64,000 bases of DNA. Source: Notolepis coatsorum. Its lineage: Eukaryota; Chordata; Actinopteri; Aulopiformes; Paralepididae. The stretch is from the NCBI GenBank assembly GCA_963971535.1, contig CAXASK010002156.1, positions 123,654-187,653 on the forward strand, written 5' to 3'. This document shows, one piece after another, positions 40,308-50,275 of the stretch. The notes under the pieces are model-generated. The model saw only the letters and a list, made by a program, of their open reading frames with translations. It did no database searches and was not told where the DNA came from. The translations under genes and the position numbers were made by a program. The stretch's first letter is position 1, and every line of letters begins with the position of its first letter.

Positions 40308-41499
40308 CTGACTGATTGGACTAATTACCACAGGCTGCTCAAGTCAAACCCAATGGGGTTGCACAGAGCCTGATTGATTAACAACAAACAATTATCAAAA
40401 TGTACAATGGATTGACTACTAACTTACATTACTCAGCAAGAACACAGTGAAGTCAGCTCAGGTTTTAGAGAAATGTGTGCACAGGCAAATGTATTTAAAC
40501 AAGCTTTGCCTCTGACTGATTGGACTAATTACCACAGGCTGCTCAAGTCAAACCCAATGGGGTTGCACAGAGCCTGATTGATTAACAACAAACAATTATC
40601 AAAATGTACAATGGATTGACTACTAACTTACATTACTCAGCAAGAACACAGTGAAGTCAGCTCAGGTTTTAGAGAAGTGTGCACAGGCAAATGTATTTAA
40701 ACAAGCTTTGCCTCTGACTGATTGGACTAATTACCACAGGCTGCTCAAGTCAAACCCAATGGGGTTGCACAGAGCCTGATTGATTAACAACAAACAATTA
40801 TCAAAATGTACAATGGATTGACTACTAACTTACATTACTCAGCAAGAACACAGTGAAGTCAGCTCAGGTTTTAGAGAAATGTGTGCACAGGCAAATGTAT
40901 TTAAACAAGCTTTGCCTCTGACTGATTGGACTAATTACCACAGGCTGCTCAAGTCAAACCCAATGGGGTTGCACAGAGCCTGATTGATTAACAACAAACA
41001 ATTATCAAAATGTACAATGGATTGACTACTAACTTACATTACTCAGCAAGAACACAGTGAAGTCAGCTCAGGTTTTAGAGAAATGTGTGCACAGGCAAAT
41101 GTATTTAAACAAGCTTTGCCTCTGACTGATTGGACTAATTACCACAGGCTGCTCAAGTCAAACCCAATGGGGTTGCACAGAGCCTGATTGATTAACAACA
41201 AACAATTATCAAAATATACAATGGATTGACTACTAACTTACATTACTCAGCAAGAACACAGTGAAGTCAGCTCAGGTTTTAGAGAAATGTGTGCACAGGC
41301 AAATGTATTTAAACAAGCTTTGCCTCTGACTGATTGGACTAATTACCACAGGCTGCTCAAGTCAAACCCAATGGGGTTGCACAGAGCCTGATTGATTAAC
41401 AACAAACAATTATCAAAATGTACAATGGATTGACTACTAACTTACATTACTCAGCAAGAACACAGTGAAGTCAGCTCAGGTTTTAGAGAAATGTGTGCA
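40308..41499 (-). repeat. 204-bp tandem 5' monomers of L2-2, about 5.8 copies
   Basis: The marker CTGACTGATTGG begins units at 40,308, 40,512, 40,714, 40,918, 41,122 and 41,326, i.e. spacing 204 (once 202 because of a 2-bp deletion). Units are almost identical. The outermost unit stops part-way at 41,499. The same monomers, reverse-complemented, precede ORF1 of L2-4 (59,159-59,960). They are therefore part of the LINE 5' end and not a local satellite. Confidence 0.93.
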
Positions 41500-41767
41500 A
41501 TGTGTTCTTTTTACACAGCTAGTTCACAAATGTAGTCTGTCTCAGCTCCTCAGTGAATTTTGAATTCACTGACTAACACATATAACAATCAGTGAATTGT
41601 TATTTGAGTATTTATATTGGGAATGGTATTTAATAATAGTAATATTCCATTTGGTATAGATTCATTGTGTATTGTGTATAATTGTGTTATATTCGTTTAC
41701 TGATATGTTGATGTTATATTTTCCATAATAAGTGTATAGAAAATTCCAATTATAAAAAAAAATTGGG

Positions 41768-42133
41768 TTTTGTGGTTATAGGCTATGTGTTATATAGCTG
41801 GATGGTTTGTGGTTATAGGCTTTGTGTTATATAGCTGGATAGCTTGTGGTTATAGGCTATGTGTTATATAGCTGGATGGTTTGTGGTTAGGCTATGTGTT
41901 ATATAGCTGGATGGTTTGTGGTTATAGGCTATGTGTTATATAGCTGGATGGTTTGTGGTTAGGCTATGTGTTATATAGCTGGATGGCTTGTGGTTATAGG
42001 CTGTGTGTTATATAGCTGGATGGCTTGTGGTTATAGGCTGTGTGTTATATAGCTGGATGGCTTGTGGTTATAGGCTATGTGTTATATAGCTGGATGGCTT
42101 GTGGTTATAGGCTGTGTGTTATATAGCTGGATG
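41768..42133. repeat. Minisatellite of 35-37-bp units
   Basis: About ten units of GTGGTTATAGGCTATGTGTT followed by ATATAGCTGGATGGTTT, some lacking two bases (TTAGG for TTATAGG). It adjoins element B on the left. The 41,500-41,767 stretch before it is AT-rich with no feature. Confidence 0.93.
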
Positions 42134-42155
42134 GTTTCTGAGCACTATACATAAC

Positions 42156-42452
42156 GTTAGGTTATGACTATAACCAAGTTCTGTTAGTTAGGGGCGATGC
42201 TTGGCATCGCTACTGCACTATCTCGCGTACGTGCACGCGTACTGAATAAACCACAAATGTACCTCTAATACCAGTATTAGTCTGACCACACCCCTCATCA
42301 GCTTACCTTCATAAGCAGGTGTGTGGTCACCTGCTCTCCTCCTTCCCAAGCTTTCACCACAAGGTGAGGACAAGGGCTGCAGCGGCCGTCCAATGCCAAG
42401 CATCGCCCCTAACTAACAGAACTCGGTTATAGTCATAACCTAACGTTCTGTA
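42156..42452 (-). repeat. Foldback terminal unit of element B
   Basis: Read on the plus strand it starts GTTAGGTTATGACTATAACC and ends in the inverted copy (GGTTATAGTCATAACCTAAC). It also has an inverted pair GGGGCGATGCTTGGCATCGC / GATGCCAAGCATCGCCCC enclosing the TIR body. Hairpins GCGATGCTTGGCATCGC, CTAATACCAGTATTAG and GACCACAC...GTGTGGTC are evident. Confidence 0.75.
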
Positions 42453-42976
42453 TCGTTAGTGGCTTAGCTTGGCATCGCTACTGCACAAGGGAGGCCAAGC
42501 GGAGCCACTTGGCTGACAAATACACCCCGCTGACAGCCCCCCAAAACCATCAGAACAGGGAGGGCCGAGCCCCCCCGACCCCCCCTAATGGAGGGTAGCC
42601 CCCCTATTAGGGACGTCACGGGAGGGCGACGGACCCGACCGTGCGAAGAGGCACTCAAGCAACTCAACGCACAGGGTGAGCAGACCGTGGCTCGACCCCA
42701 CGACTACACACACGCACAACCCGCATGCCACCCGGGAACGAACGGAGGAACAACCTCGTTACTGCCCCCAGAATCACGGGGTCAAGGGCAAACCCAACCC
42801 TGTGGCAAGGCCGTAGCAGCGGAGCACGAAGGAAGACCCAGACCCACCAAAAGGACTGGACTCCCTAGAATGGGGGCCCGGAGAAGTCCATGATGCCAGC
42901 ATCAAGACCCCACCAGGTGGGCACGTAGCGCCCCGCCCCCCACATCGCCAGCGTATTCGGACAAAGGCCCCTCAGT

Positions 42977-43078
42977 CACTGCACCTGGTATTCCCAGGCG
43001 GAACCAACCAGGCCAGAACCTGCCCAGCTTCCGAGATCGGACGAGATCGGGCGTGTTCAGGTCGGTATGGCCGTAAGC
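42977..43078 (-). pseudogene. 5S rRNA-derived segment with internal deletion (element B)
   Basis: On the minus strand it reads GCTTACGGCCATACCGACCT, CGCCCGATCTCGTCCGATCT and CGGAAGCTGGGCAGG, then lacks about 15-20 bases, then has CGCCTGGGAATACCAGGTGC. This matches the vertebrate 5S rRNA from its 5' end through box C, with the GGATGGGAGACC part lost. At the equivalent site element A reads straight through (near 11,716), so this segment was gained in B or lost from A. Confidence 0.85.
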
Positions 43079-43097
43079 CGAGCGGGCCCCGTCCCCC

Positions 43098-43157
43098 CAA
43101 TAGCACACCGCCTGGCACACTGACCCTGCAGAATAGGCAGTCAGCATGGCCGTAAGC
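43098..43157 (-). pseudogene. Possible third, decayed 5S-like remnant
   Basis: On the minus strand GCTTACGGCCATGCTGACTG is followed by GCAGGGTCAGTGTGCCAGG, resembling the 5S 5' end and the GCAGGGTCGGGCCTGG region with the middle missing. It is also present in element A (11,636-11,690), so it predates the split of A and B. Confidence 0.4.
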
Positions 43158-43736
43158 ACACAAAAAGGTTAACCAACGGAAGCAGGCAGCGCACCGGGGA
43201 AAAACCAGGCAACAGGCTGTTAACCCTAGCCTGGAGACTGCGGACGAGACAGGCGCCAGAGGGGACAGCTGAACACAGCCGCCCCGGCGGAAGGAGCGTA
43301 AGCTGGCGGTGTTGCATGACCAAGCCTCCATTTAACAACCCCCACCCAGAGGGGTCGAGGCAGAGAAGGCTGACACGATTGGCAGACGTCATGAACGTGC
43401 AGGGGCACCCTCAAACGGTGAACCCGGGAGTTGACACTGCTCCAACACACCAGGGAATCAACCACCTCGGTGTTACCCAATGCGGTGGTTGTTCCTATAA
43501 CCCCTCAAGAAAAAACTCCAAAACACACCTGCGGGTATACACCGGCTATACCGCAGTACAAGTGTTTCAGTTTCCAAAAAGGGTTAACCCAGGCCTACGG
43601 GTCGCAAACATCACTTCGGACCGGGCCTGGCGGTACGGGAAGCACAGGGTCACCAGAGGAGGTCAAAAAACCACCCCCACAGGCCCCTCTTCGCCATGCG
43701 TGAGAGAGGAGCAAAAAATAATGGAGAACCAGCCCC

Positions 43737-43856
43737 TAAGCACACCGTACCTGGTATTCCCCGGCGGTCTCCCAACCAAGTACTAACCAGGACCAACCTG
43801 TGTAGCGGCCGAGATCCGACGAGATCGAGCGCGTACAGAATGGCATGGCTGTAAGC
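43737..43856 (-). pseudogene. 5S rRNA-derived segment, full length (element B)
   Basis: 120 bases on the minus strand start GCTTACAGCCATGCCATTCT and contain GATCTCGTCGGATCTCGG, CCTGGTTAGTACTTGG and GGGAGACCGCCGGGGAATAC, ending near CTTAG. It matches the 5S rRNA layout along its whole length, with about 15-20 differences from the usual vertebrate sequence, several in the A box region. It is therefore unlikely to be a functional 5S gene. It lies in the segment absent from element A. Confidence 0.85.
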
Positions 43857-45052
43857 CATGACGACAGTGCTGAGTAAAAACATACCCAACCAGGGTCTCC
43901 ATAGCGCTTAACCCTGTGACACCCAGACCGACCTGGCATTTTTCCCCCCGAAAAAAGCCCAAGTCCCTCAGGGTACCAGAACAGCAGATCTGCATCCCCG
44001 GCGGACAACGGGTTCAACTGATCTGGACCAGCGTGACCAGAACCAGTCCCGTGCCCTAACCACGCCGACATGCCTACTCCAGGAGAAGGGCAGATATGCG
44101 TGTCGATCTTAACATGAAAAGAAGGCGCCACCCAGACGTTCGGACGAACCGCGCCTGGTGGCCCACCCCAAGGGCGTGAGACCCCACTACATATGTTCAG
44201 ATCCATCCCGTCATCCCCCAGACATGAACGAGAATCCGTCGACAACCCACCCAGGTCATGGGATGTGGTCGCCGGAAGAGGAAAAACCCCCATCTCAGTT
44301 GCTTTATAAAAACGCTGTTTCAACCACAAGCAACCAAGGCGTGCCAGTCAATCGCCTGTTTACAGCGAGCTAGCACTATACGTGCGTCGGGACACACCCC
44401 CATCAATGAACAGGCTATTTAGACCTGTCATTGAATCCCCAAGGCGCCCAGGGGAACGACAAGAGGGGTGTGACACTCCCTAACTCCAACACTTCTGGAA
44501 TAGAAAGAAGGAAGCATCAACAGTATGTATCCCAGTCTACACAGCCGGGGTAAAAAATGTTCACATTTTTACATCCCACCACCCTCCCATAGGAAAGAGA
44601 CGGGGATCCCCAGAGAGACTTCCCACGCGAGCTGTACAGATTGAAAAGAATATATTGCACCTTGAGCCATGTAAAAAACTGGTTTTAGGGCCTCCGGGGA
44701 AGAGGCACCGAACCCATACACACTCAATAAACGAATTGAATCGAATATACATACAATAGAAAAGGACCCTTCTAGAGGGTCCACTCACTTTGACAATCTG
44801 AGGAGGAAGGCTCTGTACTCTGATGGAGGCTCCCTCACATGGAAGAAGGAGTCCGAACTCACAGAAGGCCTGAGTAGGCGCTTGGTGAGGAGGAGCCCTG
44901 ACCACCCCCCCTGAAAACAGATCCATCACATGGACCTGAACAGCACACGGAAGTCCTACCAACAGAGACGCGCACGGTGACGTACTCTATGGCGGGGGAA
45001 TTCCTGCGGTGCACACGCCCAATATACCAGGCCGTGGGACCAGGAACTCCCT

Positions 45053-45078
45053 CCCCCCCCCCCCCCCCCCCCCCCGTA
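45053..45078. repeat. C-run in element B
   Basis: A homopolymer of about 22 C; the equivalent place in element A (10,293-10,308) is a shorter G-run on the other strand. Confidence 0.9.
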
Positions 45079-47289
45079 ACGTGCCGAACCGCCACGTGAC
45101 GGGAACCTTGAAGGACAGGGGGTGTACCCCTGACCGACAGAACAATGGGGAGAGGAAAGGTTACCAGTTCACCCCTTTACGACCCCACACCCATGATACG
45201 ACGTAACGACAAAAAGAGAATATGACACAGTCATAGTCAGCTCTATGAAGCGTTTCACAGCTCCACACAGCGCACGAGCTAACCTGCTATCTGATTTTTA
45301 CTAAGGAAAAACACAGAATAGAGAGGGCTCTAAGAACCCCGGTCCAACATACACATGTGCTTCTGTGGCCAGTACAACCCAGTTGTAGGTCACATGACAC
45401 ACACAACCCATCATCACCTACAAAAAATGGCAAAAACACTCAACAGAGGAACGCCGTTTTTTTCACAATGAGAGAATACATCATTCTTGATTAGTATCGA
45501 CCACAGGCCTTGCTAAGCACACATGACAGCAACCAAACCAATTTCCCTTTAGGAAATAAGTTTCTCCAGCAGATTTAGCACAACCTCAGCAATCAAGCTG
45601 AGAGTTACATCGTATCCCTACCACACAAAAGACACAATTAATGCACAACATGTCTGATAGGAGGTGATAAAGTCCCCAGGGAACCGGGGGGGGAAACACA
45701 ATCCTCCTATTTTACCCTCAATACGGCCAGTTAAAACAGGAAAACCTGTTAATGTGTGAACTCACTGTTCATTGTCATTACAGTCTGAGAAAGAACATTC
45801 TTTTACTCACTCGTCACCAAGCATAGCTTCATAGGTTAGTTGCCTTAGTAGTGAGTACACGGTACACATAAACACCATGATGTTTCTCACACAACAACCA
45901 GATCAATACATCACGATCTGCACGGAGAAGCTAACTGCCAGTGACAAAAACAGCTCACACACAACCCGCAACGTATCCCAAATGTATTGCAACAACACAC
46001 GTTTTTGGAAAAAACACCGTTATTCACAATACATTTAGCAAGGTAAAACCAGAAGACGTGTTATGAGGTCTGGCCAACCCCGTACCTACCCGGAACGCAG
46101 ATCAGCGAAGTGCAGTCACAAGACACCGTAGAACACAGCCGTCCTGTGTTGTTCGATCCGGGCAGCGTCGCCGCTCCACCAGTCGCTACAGTCCTCTTTG
46201 TTGACGCAATCCCCGTCTAGGCTCAGGCAGGGTCGACGAACATCCCCTGTCAAGGATGACGTCGTGGTCAAGAGTGTAAAACATGTTAAAATCAAAGCAC
46301 GTTCAACAGAATAGCATCAAGCTAACGGCTGCTCCAACCGTTCGGGTGCTATTGCTTCCGCTCGCGAGACGCTGATCTAACGACGCACGCGATCAGGAGC
46401 GAGCTCCCGGCGGCGCGCGAGAAGCCAAGCTACCCCGCGCCAGGCCACCGACCGGCTAACCGTAAGCTATGAACATGTAAACAATGACATAACACTCACC
46501 CAGACAGGCCGCCGTTCTGAACCCTCCTCACTTTTTAAGAGAAAAGAGAAAACAAGACGTCAACACCGCTTCACAACGGTGACATTACCACGTCCGGCGG
46601 AATCAGCACAGTACCAACTGGCCTGTATAGCTGACTTTGAACATGAATCTGCCGCTATCGCACATTACATGCACATATCCCCTCGTGAAGGAATACTCTC
46701 ATTTGGATATGAAAGATGGGGTCTTAACACGGTGACAGAGAGAATCCACTCGTCCAGAACACACAGGGATCACCAGTGTCAATGGTCGCGGCCCACTAGT
46801 TAAAACTATAATGGTCGCCAGACCAAGGCCTTCTGTCGCCTAGACGGCTAAACAAAGGACCCTAGCCTGGGGCCGGTTTCCATAAACTTTGTCAAGTAGC
46901 CCCCATAGCACTAACAGACAAGTGGAGCCCGCCAGCAAACACTACTCACCCAACCTGGAACGCACCGCTCCTCACAACAGCGGCATGTCCGACAGTTCAG
47001 CTGTGGCCTGACAGGTTTCACCCCAACAAACACAGCAAGGAACTGCAGTTGAGAAGCATGCAGCGGCGTGCTCCCAATACGAAAACCGGTGGAGGGTTTG
47101 TAGAATGATCATCATCTTCTAGACACTCCAGTACGAAGACAATATCGCCGTATTTTCCCGAAAATAGTGAGAGAGAAAATAAAGATATGATGTCAACGTA
47201 TCCTTGTTTCCCAAGCTGTTCCTAATCCAATTTCTTCCATCATGGTGTCAAGTGTGGGGATCTACCGAGGCACCTCTTCCTTGTGGTGA

Positions 47290-47461
47290 AAGCGAGAAGG
47301 AGGAGAGCAGGTGACCACACACCTGCTTATGAAGGTAAGCTGATGAGGGGTGTGGTCAGACTAATACTGGTATTAGAGGTACATTTGTGGTTTATTCAGT
47401 ACGCGTGCACGTACGCGAGATAGTGCAGTAGCGATGCCAAGCTAAGCCACTAACGATACAG
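47290..47461 (-). repeat. Simple terminal inverted repeat of element B
   Basis: Inverse of the inner part of 42,156-42,452, plus a direct CTGTATCGTTAGTGGCTTAG terminus that is repeated inverted next to the foldback unit at 42,453-42,495. Confidence 0.75.
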
Positions 47462-47606
47462 AACTTCAGAACTGTTATATTAGGCCACACTGGTATTGAG
47501 ATTAAAACAATGCAGTTTATAGTGTATGCCGAAGTTGAGAGACCAAACCTGATTTTTCTACTTCAAATTCCGACTTTGAGAGCTGTTCCACTGAAGGTTG
47601 GATCAA

Positions 47607-47941
47607 GTTCAAGTTCAAGTTTATTTTGTCATATGTATGTTAACACAAGGTCAGTGGTACAATGAAATGTGTTGCATGAGAGAACAGGTCAGCTCAGCAG
47701 AGAGTAAGTAAGAGCACTAGACACATTAGAACACTCGTCATATAAAGGTCAAGTAAGATTTAAAAATAATAACAATACAAATAAATGTAGAAAGCCACCC
47801 ATAACCATGAGTAACTTCTCAACCTGTGTTGAGACCACACTGGGAATGCTGATGAAAGATATCCTGGATGGTCGGGAGTCTGTTACCAGTGATGTGCTCG
47901 TGCTGTACCGCCTTCCACTACTCTGTGTGGTGATGTGTGGG
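47607..47941 (-). mobile_element. LINE 3' end (Rex1-like), minus strand
   Basis: AAGTTCAAGTTCAAGTTTAT and TTTGTCATATGTATG form a reversed LINE 3' tail, like the ACTTG-tailed Rex1 at 17.4 kb. GTACAATGAAATGTGTTGC is a frequent 3' UTR motif of such elements. It leads into the 32-bp tandem array. The 47,465-47,606 stretch to its left has no recognised feature. Confidence 0.6.
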
Positions 47942-48235
47942 CAGAAAGGTCTCTGTACAGGCTGTGATGCAGGCAGAAAGGTCTCCGTACAGGCTGTGAT
48001 GCAGGCAGAAAGGTCTCCGTACAGGCTGTGATGCAGGCAGAAAGGTCTCCGTACAGGCTGTGATGCAGGCAGAAGGGTCTCCGTACAGGCTGTGATGCAG
48101 GCAGAAAGGTCTCCGTACAGGCTGTGATGCAGGCAGAAAGGTCTCCGTACAGGCTGTGATGCAGGCAGAAAGGTCTCCGTACAGGCTGTGATGCAGGCAG
48201 AAAGGTTTCTGTACAGGCGGTGATGTGTGGGCAGA
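47942..48235. repeat. 32-bp minisatellite, first block
   Basis: About nine units of GTCTCCGTACAGGCTGTGAT followed by GCAGGCAGAAAG. Because 32 is not a multiple of 3, three units make a 96-bp coding-like period that keeps artificial frames open on both strands. Confidence 0.93.
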
Positions 48236-48842
48236 AATAGAATAGAATAGAAATACTTTATTCATCCCGAGGGAAATTTGGCACTACAAATTGCTCACAG
48301 TAAACGGTAAACATTTAGGTAGACAAAACCAAAAGTCACGAATAAGAATACAAATAAAAATAAGCCTAAGAATAAAATACGGTCCGGGATATACATTTCC
48401 TATGTTACATTCTAATATAAAATATACAGAAATATACAGTAAGTGTAAAATTGTACTACCGGTATGTTGGTTTAAAAGTCAAAGTAAAAGTCCAGGAAGA
48501 TAGTACTGTCACCCTGTGCTCAGTGATGCAGTGAGGCACAGTGATGCATTATAAAGTCTGATGGCTGTCGGAATGAAGGACTTCCTGTGCCGTTCAGTGT
48601 TACATCTTGGGGGTCTTAGTCTAGCACTGAACATGCTCCTTCTGTCAGCCAAGTCTGCGTATAGTGGGTGGGAGAGGTTGTCACAGATAGCATGGAGATT
48701 AGCAAGACTCCTCCTCTCCGCCACCACCGCTTAGAGAGTCCAGCTCCACCCCTACCACATTACTGGCCTTCCTGACCAGCTTATCCAGCCTGTTTGCGTC
48801 CCCCGCTCTCAGTCCGCTGCCCCAGCAGGTCACAGGGTACAA
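48236..48842 (-). mobile_element. Truncated LINE inserted into the 32-bp array
   Basis: The reversed 3' tail TAGAATAGAATAGAAATAC and TTTATTCATCCCGAGGG open it, and a C-terminal LINE frame closes it. The array resumes on the right; AGAAA at both junctions may be the target duplication. Confidence 0.75.
48509..48842 (-). pseudogene. LINE ORF2 C-terminus (last ~100 residues)
   Basis: The minus-strand frame (48,727-48,509) reads LANLHAICDNLSHPLYADL, RSMFSARLRPPRCNTERHR and KSFIPTAIRLYNASL, a C-terminal segment common to several fish LINE ORF2 proteins. Upstream GDANRLDKLVRKASNVVG is readable in another frame. 5' truncation removed the catalytic part. Confidence 0.75.
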
Positions 48843-49190
48843 GAAAGGTCTCCATACAGGCTGTGATGCAGGCAGAAAGGTCTCTGTACAGGCTGTGATG
48901 CAGGCAGAAAGGTCTCCATACAGGCAGTGATGCAGGCAGAAAGGTCACCGTACAGGCTGTGATGCAGGCAGAAAGGTCTCCGTACAGGCTGTGATGCAGG
49001 CAGAAAGGTCTCCGTACAGGCTGTGATGCAGGCAGAAAGGTCTCCGTACAGGCTGGGTGGGCAGAAAGGTCTCCATACAGGCTGTGGTGCAGGCAAAAAG
49101 GTCTCTGTACAGGCTGTGATGCAGGCAGAAAGGTCTCCGTACAGGCTGTGATGCAGGCAGAAAGGTCTCCATACAGGCTGTGATGCAGGC
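48843..49190. repeat. 32-bp minisatellite, second block
   Basis: About ten further units of the same array, with one shortened unit (CTGGGTGGGCAG near 49,053). The array ends next to a Rex1-like RT fragment, so it may have grown from LINE sequence. Confidence 0.9.
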
Positions 49191-49570
49191 CCTCAGCACG
49201 CTCTCAATGGTGCACTGAGGATGCTGGCATGTGATGAGGCCCAGGATGGTCATGTTGTCGGCTTGATGATGATATTGAAGTTGTGCTTGGCAGCACAGTT
49301 GTAGGTGAGCAGGGACTACAGGAGGAGGCCTAGCACACTGCCCTGTGGTGCACCGTGTTAAGGGTCAGTGAGACGGAGGCGTCTGCCTCACCACCTGGGG
49401 CCTGCCTGCCTGTCAGGAAGTCCAATATCCAGCTGCAGATGGAGGTCTCCAGTCCAAGATCAACGAGCTTAGAGACACGTTTAGAGGGAATGATGGTGTT
49501 GAATGCTGAGCCATAATCAATGAAGAGCATTCTCACATACAGTAAGTGTTCTGAGAGGGCATACATACCA
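49191..49570 (-). pseudogene. Rex1-like RT fragment
   Basis: The minus-strand frame reads [36 protein letters not shown] and TGRQAP, the RT palm block that corresponds to [15 protein letters not shown] of the Rex1 at 16.1 kb. It ends near the GAPQG motif, with a deletion ([12 protein letters not shown]). The remainder is lost. Confidence 0.8.
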
Positions 49571-49576
49571 GGGGAT

Positions 49577-49910
49577 AAGGTTTATTTATATAGCACCTTT
49601 CACAGACCAGGGTCACAAAGTGCTTCACATATAAAAACATCAATAAAGTGCAAGGATAGCAGCATGTTAAAAAGAAAGTAATTAAAAACGTGAAAGAAAG
49701 AAAAAAACAAGATAAAAAGACATAAAAGATGTACACAGACATAGAGCCAAAAGCCTGTTTGAACAACACAGTCTTTAGCTGCTTTTTAAGAGTGTTTACC
49801 GTGACCACACCGATGTATCCTAGTTCCCACTTCAATGGAATGCATTTAGAGAGAAGAAAGAATATTCTCCAAAATGTATTTTCGTTAGTTATAAATAGTG
49901 ATTTTGTGTA
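49577..49910 (-). mobile_element. LINE/SINE 3' region
   Basis: TTTATTTATATAGCACCTTT and CAAAGTGCTTCACATATAAA are the reverse of a widespread fish LINE/SINE 3' end. A-rich sequence and KKQLKTVLFKQAF-like coding remnants follow. Class not resolved. Confidence 0.5.
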
Positions 49911-50077
49911 AACCTCCCATTTAGTGTACCTCCCGCAATTACAATGACTGCGCTTCGAGCGCCCTCTACTGGCAAGAGTTGGTCCTCTCCTTTATAGAGC
50001 TTTAAGGCAGTCGCCGCCCAGCGGAAATGACAGTGACGTCACCACGCGCTCTTCGTGTAGTAGCTTCACCTCGTTGT

Positions 50078-50175
50078 CTATGGCTAATAAACTAATGCTA
50101 ATCTAATTCTCTGATAATATCTAGAACTATGGCTAATAAGCTAATGCTAATCTAATTCTCTGATAATATCTAGAA
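50078..50175. repeat. Two 49-bp tandem units
   Basis: CTATGGCTAATAA(A/G)CTAA is repeated at 50,078 and 50,127 with one difference. Flanking 49,911-50,077 has no recognised feature except a promoter-like GTGACGTCACC (CRE-type) near 50,033-50,043. Confidence 0.85.
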
Positions 50176-50186
50176 CTATAATGCAG

Positions 50187-50275
50187 AGATCGTGTAATGA
50201 ATGGACTAACTGCAGCTGCAGAAGATATATTTGAAGTGTTTGAACGGACTAAGGTGGAGCACCGTGGAGGAGGAT
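50187..50275 (+). pseudogene. Possible remnant of a fish zinc-finger gene N-terminus
   Basis: The frame reads DRVMNGLTAAAEDIFEVFE then RTKVEH, followed by a stop (TGA near 50,273). It closely resembles the LTAAAEEIFGLFERT segment that begins many teleost C2H2 zinc-finger proteins (from memory). No zinc fingers are found nearby. Near 50,580 a possible acceptor (CCTGACAG) precedes VSVKDEPESLCLE-like coding, which could be a second exon. Transcription factor function is not expected from this fragment. Confidence 0.45.

Larger units (their letters stand above)
35210..41499 (-). mobile_element. L2-2: complete L2-clade LINE with two intact ORFs and a 5' monomer array
   Basis: Minus-strand order: tandem 204-bp monomers (41,499-40,308), 5' leader (40,307-39,946), ORF1 (39,945-39,091), ORF2 (about 39,027-35,926), and a 3' UTR with a minisatellite and G-run (about 35,925-35,210). 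Both ORFs are uninterrupted. A near-identical copy in opposite orientation starts at 59,159 (L2-4), and an internally deleted relative lies at 32.3-34.3 kb (L2-3). The flanks of L2-2 and L2-4 differ, so these are separate insertions, not a segmental duplication. Confidence 0.93.
42156..47461 (-). mobile_element. Element B: second copy of the element A family
   Basis: 5,306 bp. It is flanked by AAC at 42,153-42,155 and 47,462-47,464, the same 3-bp duplication (GTT on the other strand) as element A. Read on the minus strand it starts CTGTATC at 47,461 and ends ATAACCTAAC at 42,156, exactly the termini of A. The interior aligns with A end to end. B lacks the hAT, but has about 560 bp that A lacks (with a full-length 5S-like segment) and an extra 5S-like segment near 43.0 kb. 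No transposase-like frame was found. Sub-terminal sequences differ from A yet are matched between the two ends of B. Confidence 0.75.

Noticed and set aside
40308-41499. CRISPR-like array
   Set aside because: The 204-bp units are contiguous with no spacers and the genome is eukaryotic; they belong to the 5' end of an L2 LINE.
43737-43856. A functional 5S rRNA gene
   Set aside because: Too many changes in the internal control region, and it is embedded in a mobile element; kept as a pseudogene.
43736-44329. 197-codon open frame in element B
   Set aside because: It runs through the 5S-rRNA-derived segment and has no counterpart in A; a chance frame in GC-rich DNA.
47918-49253. Repetitive proteins of about 75-115 residues (CLHHSLYGDLSACITAC type)
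   Set aside because: They arise from the 32-bp minisatellite, whose 96-bp triple period keeps frames open; no start context or family match.
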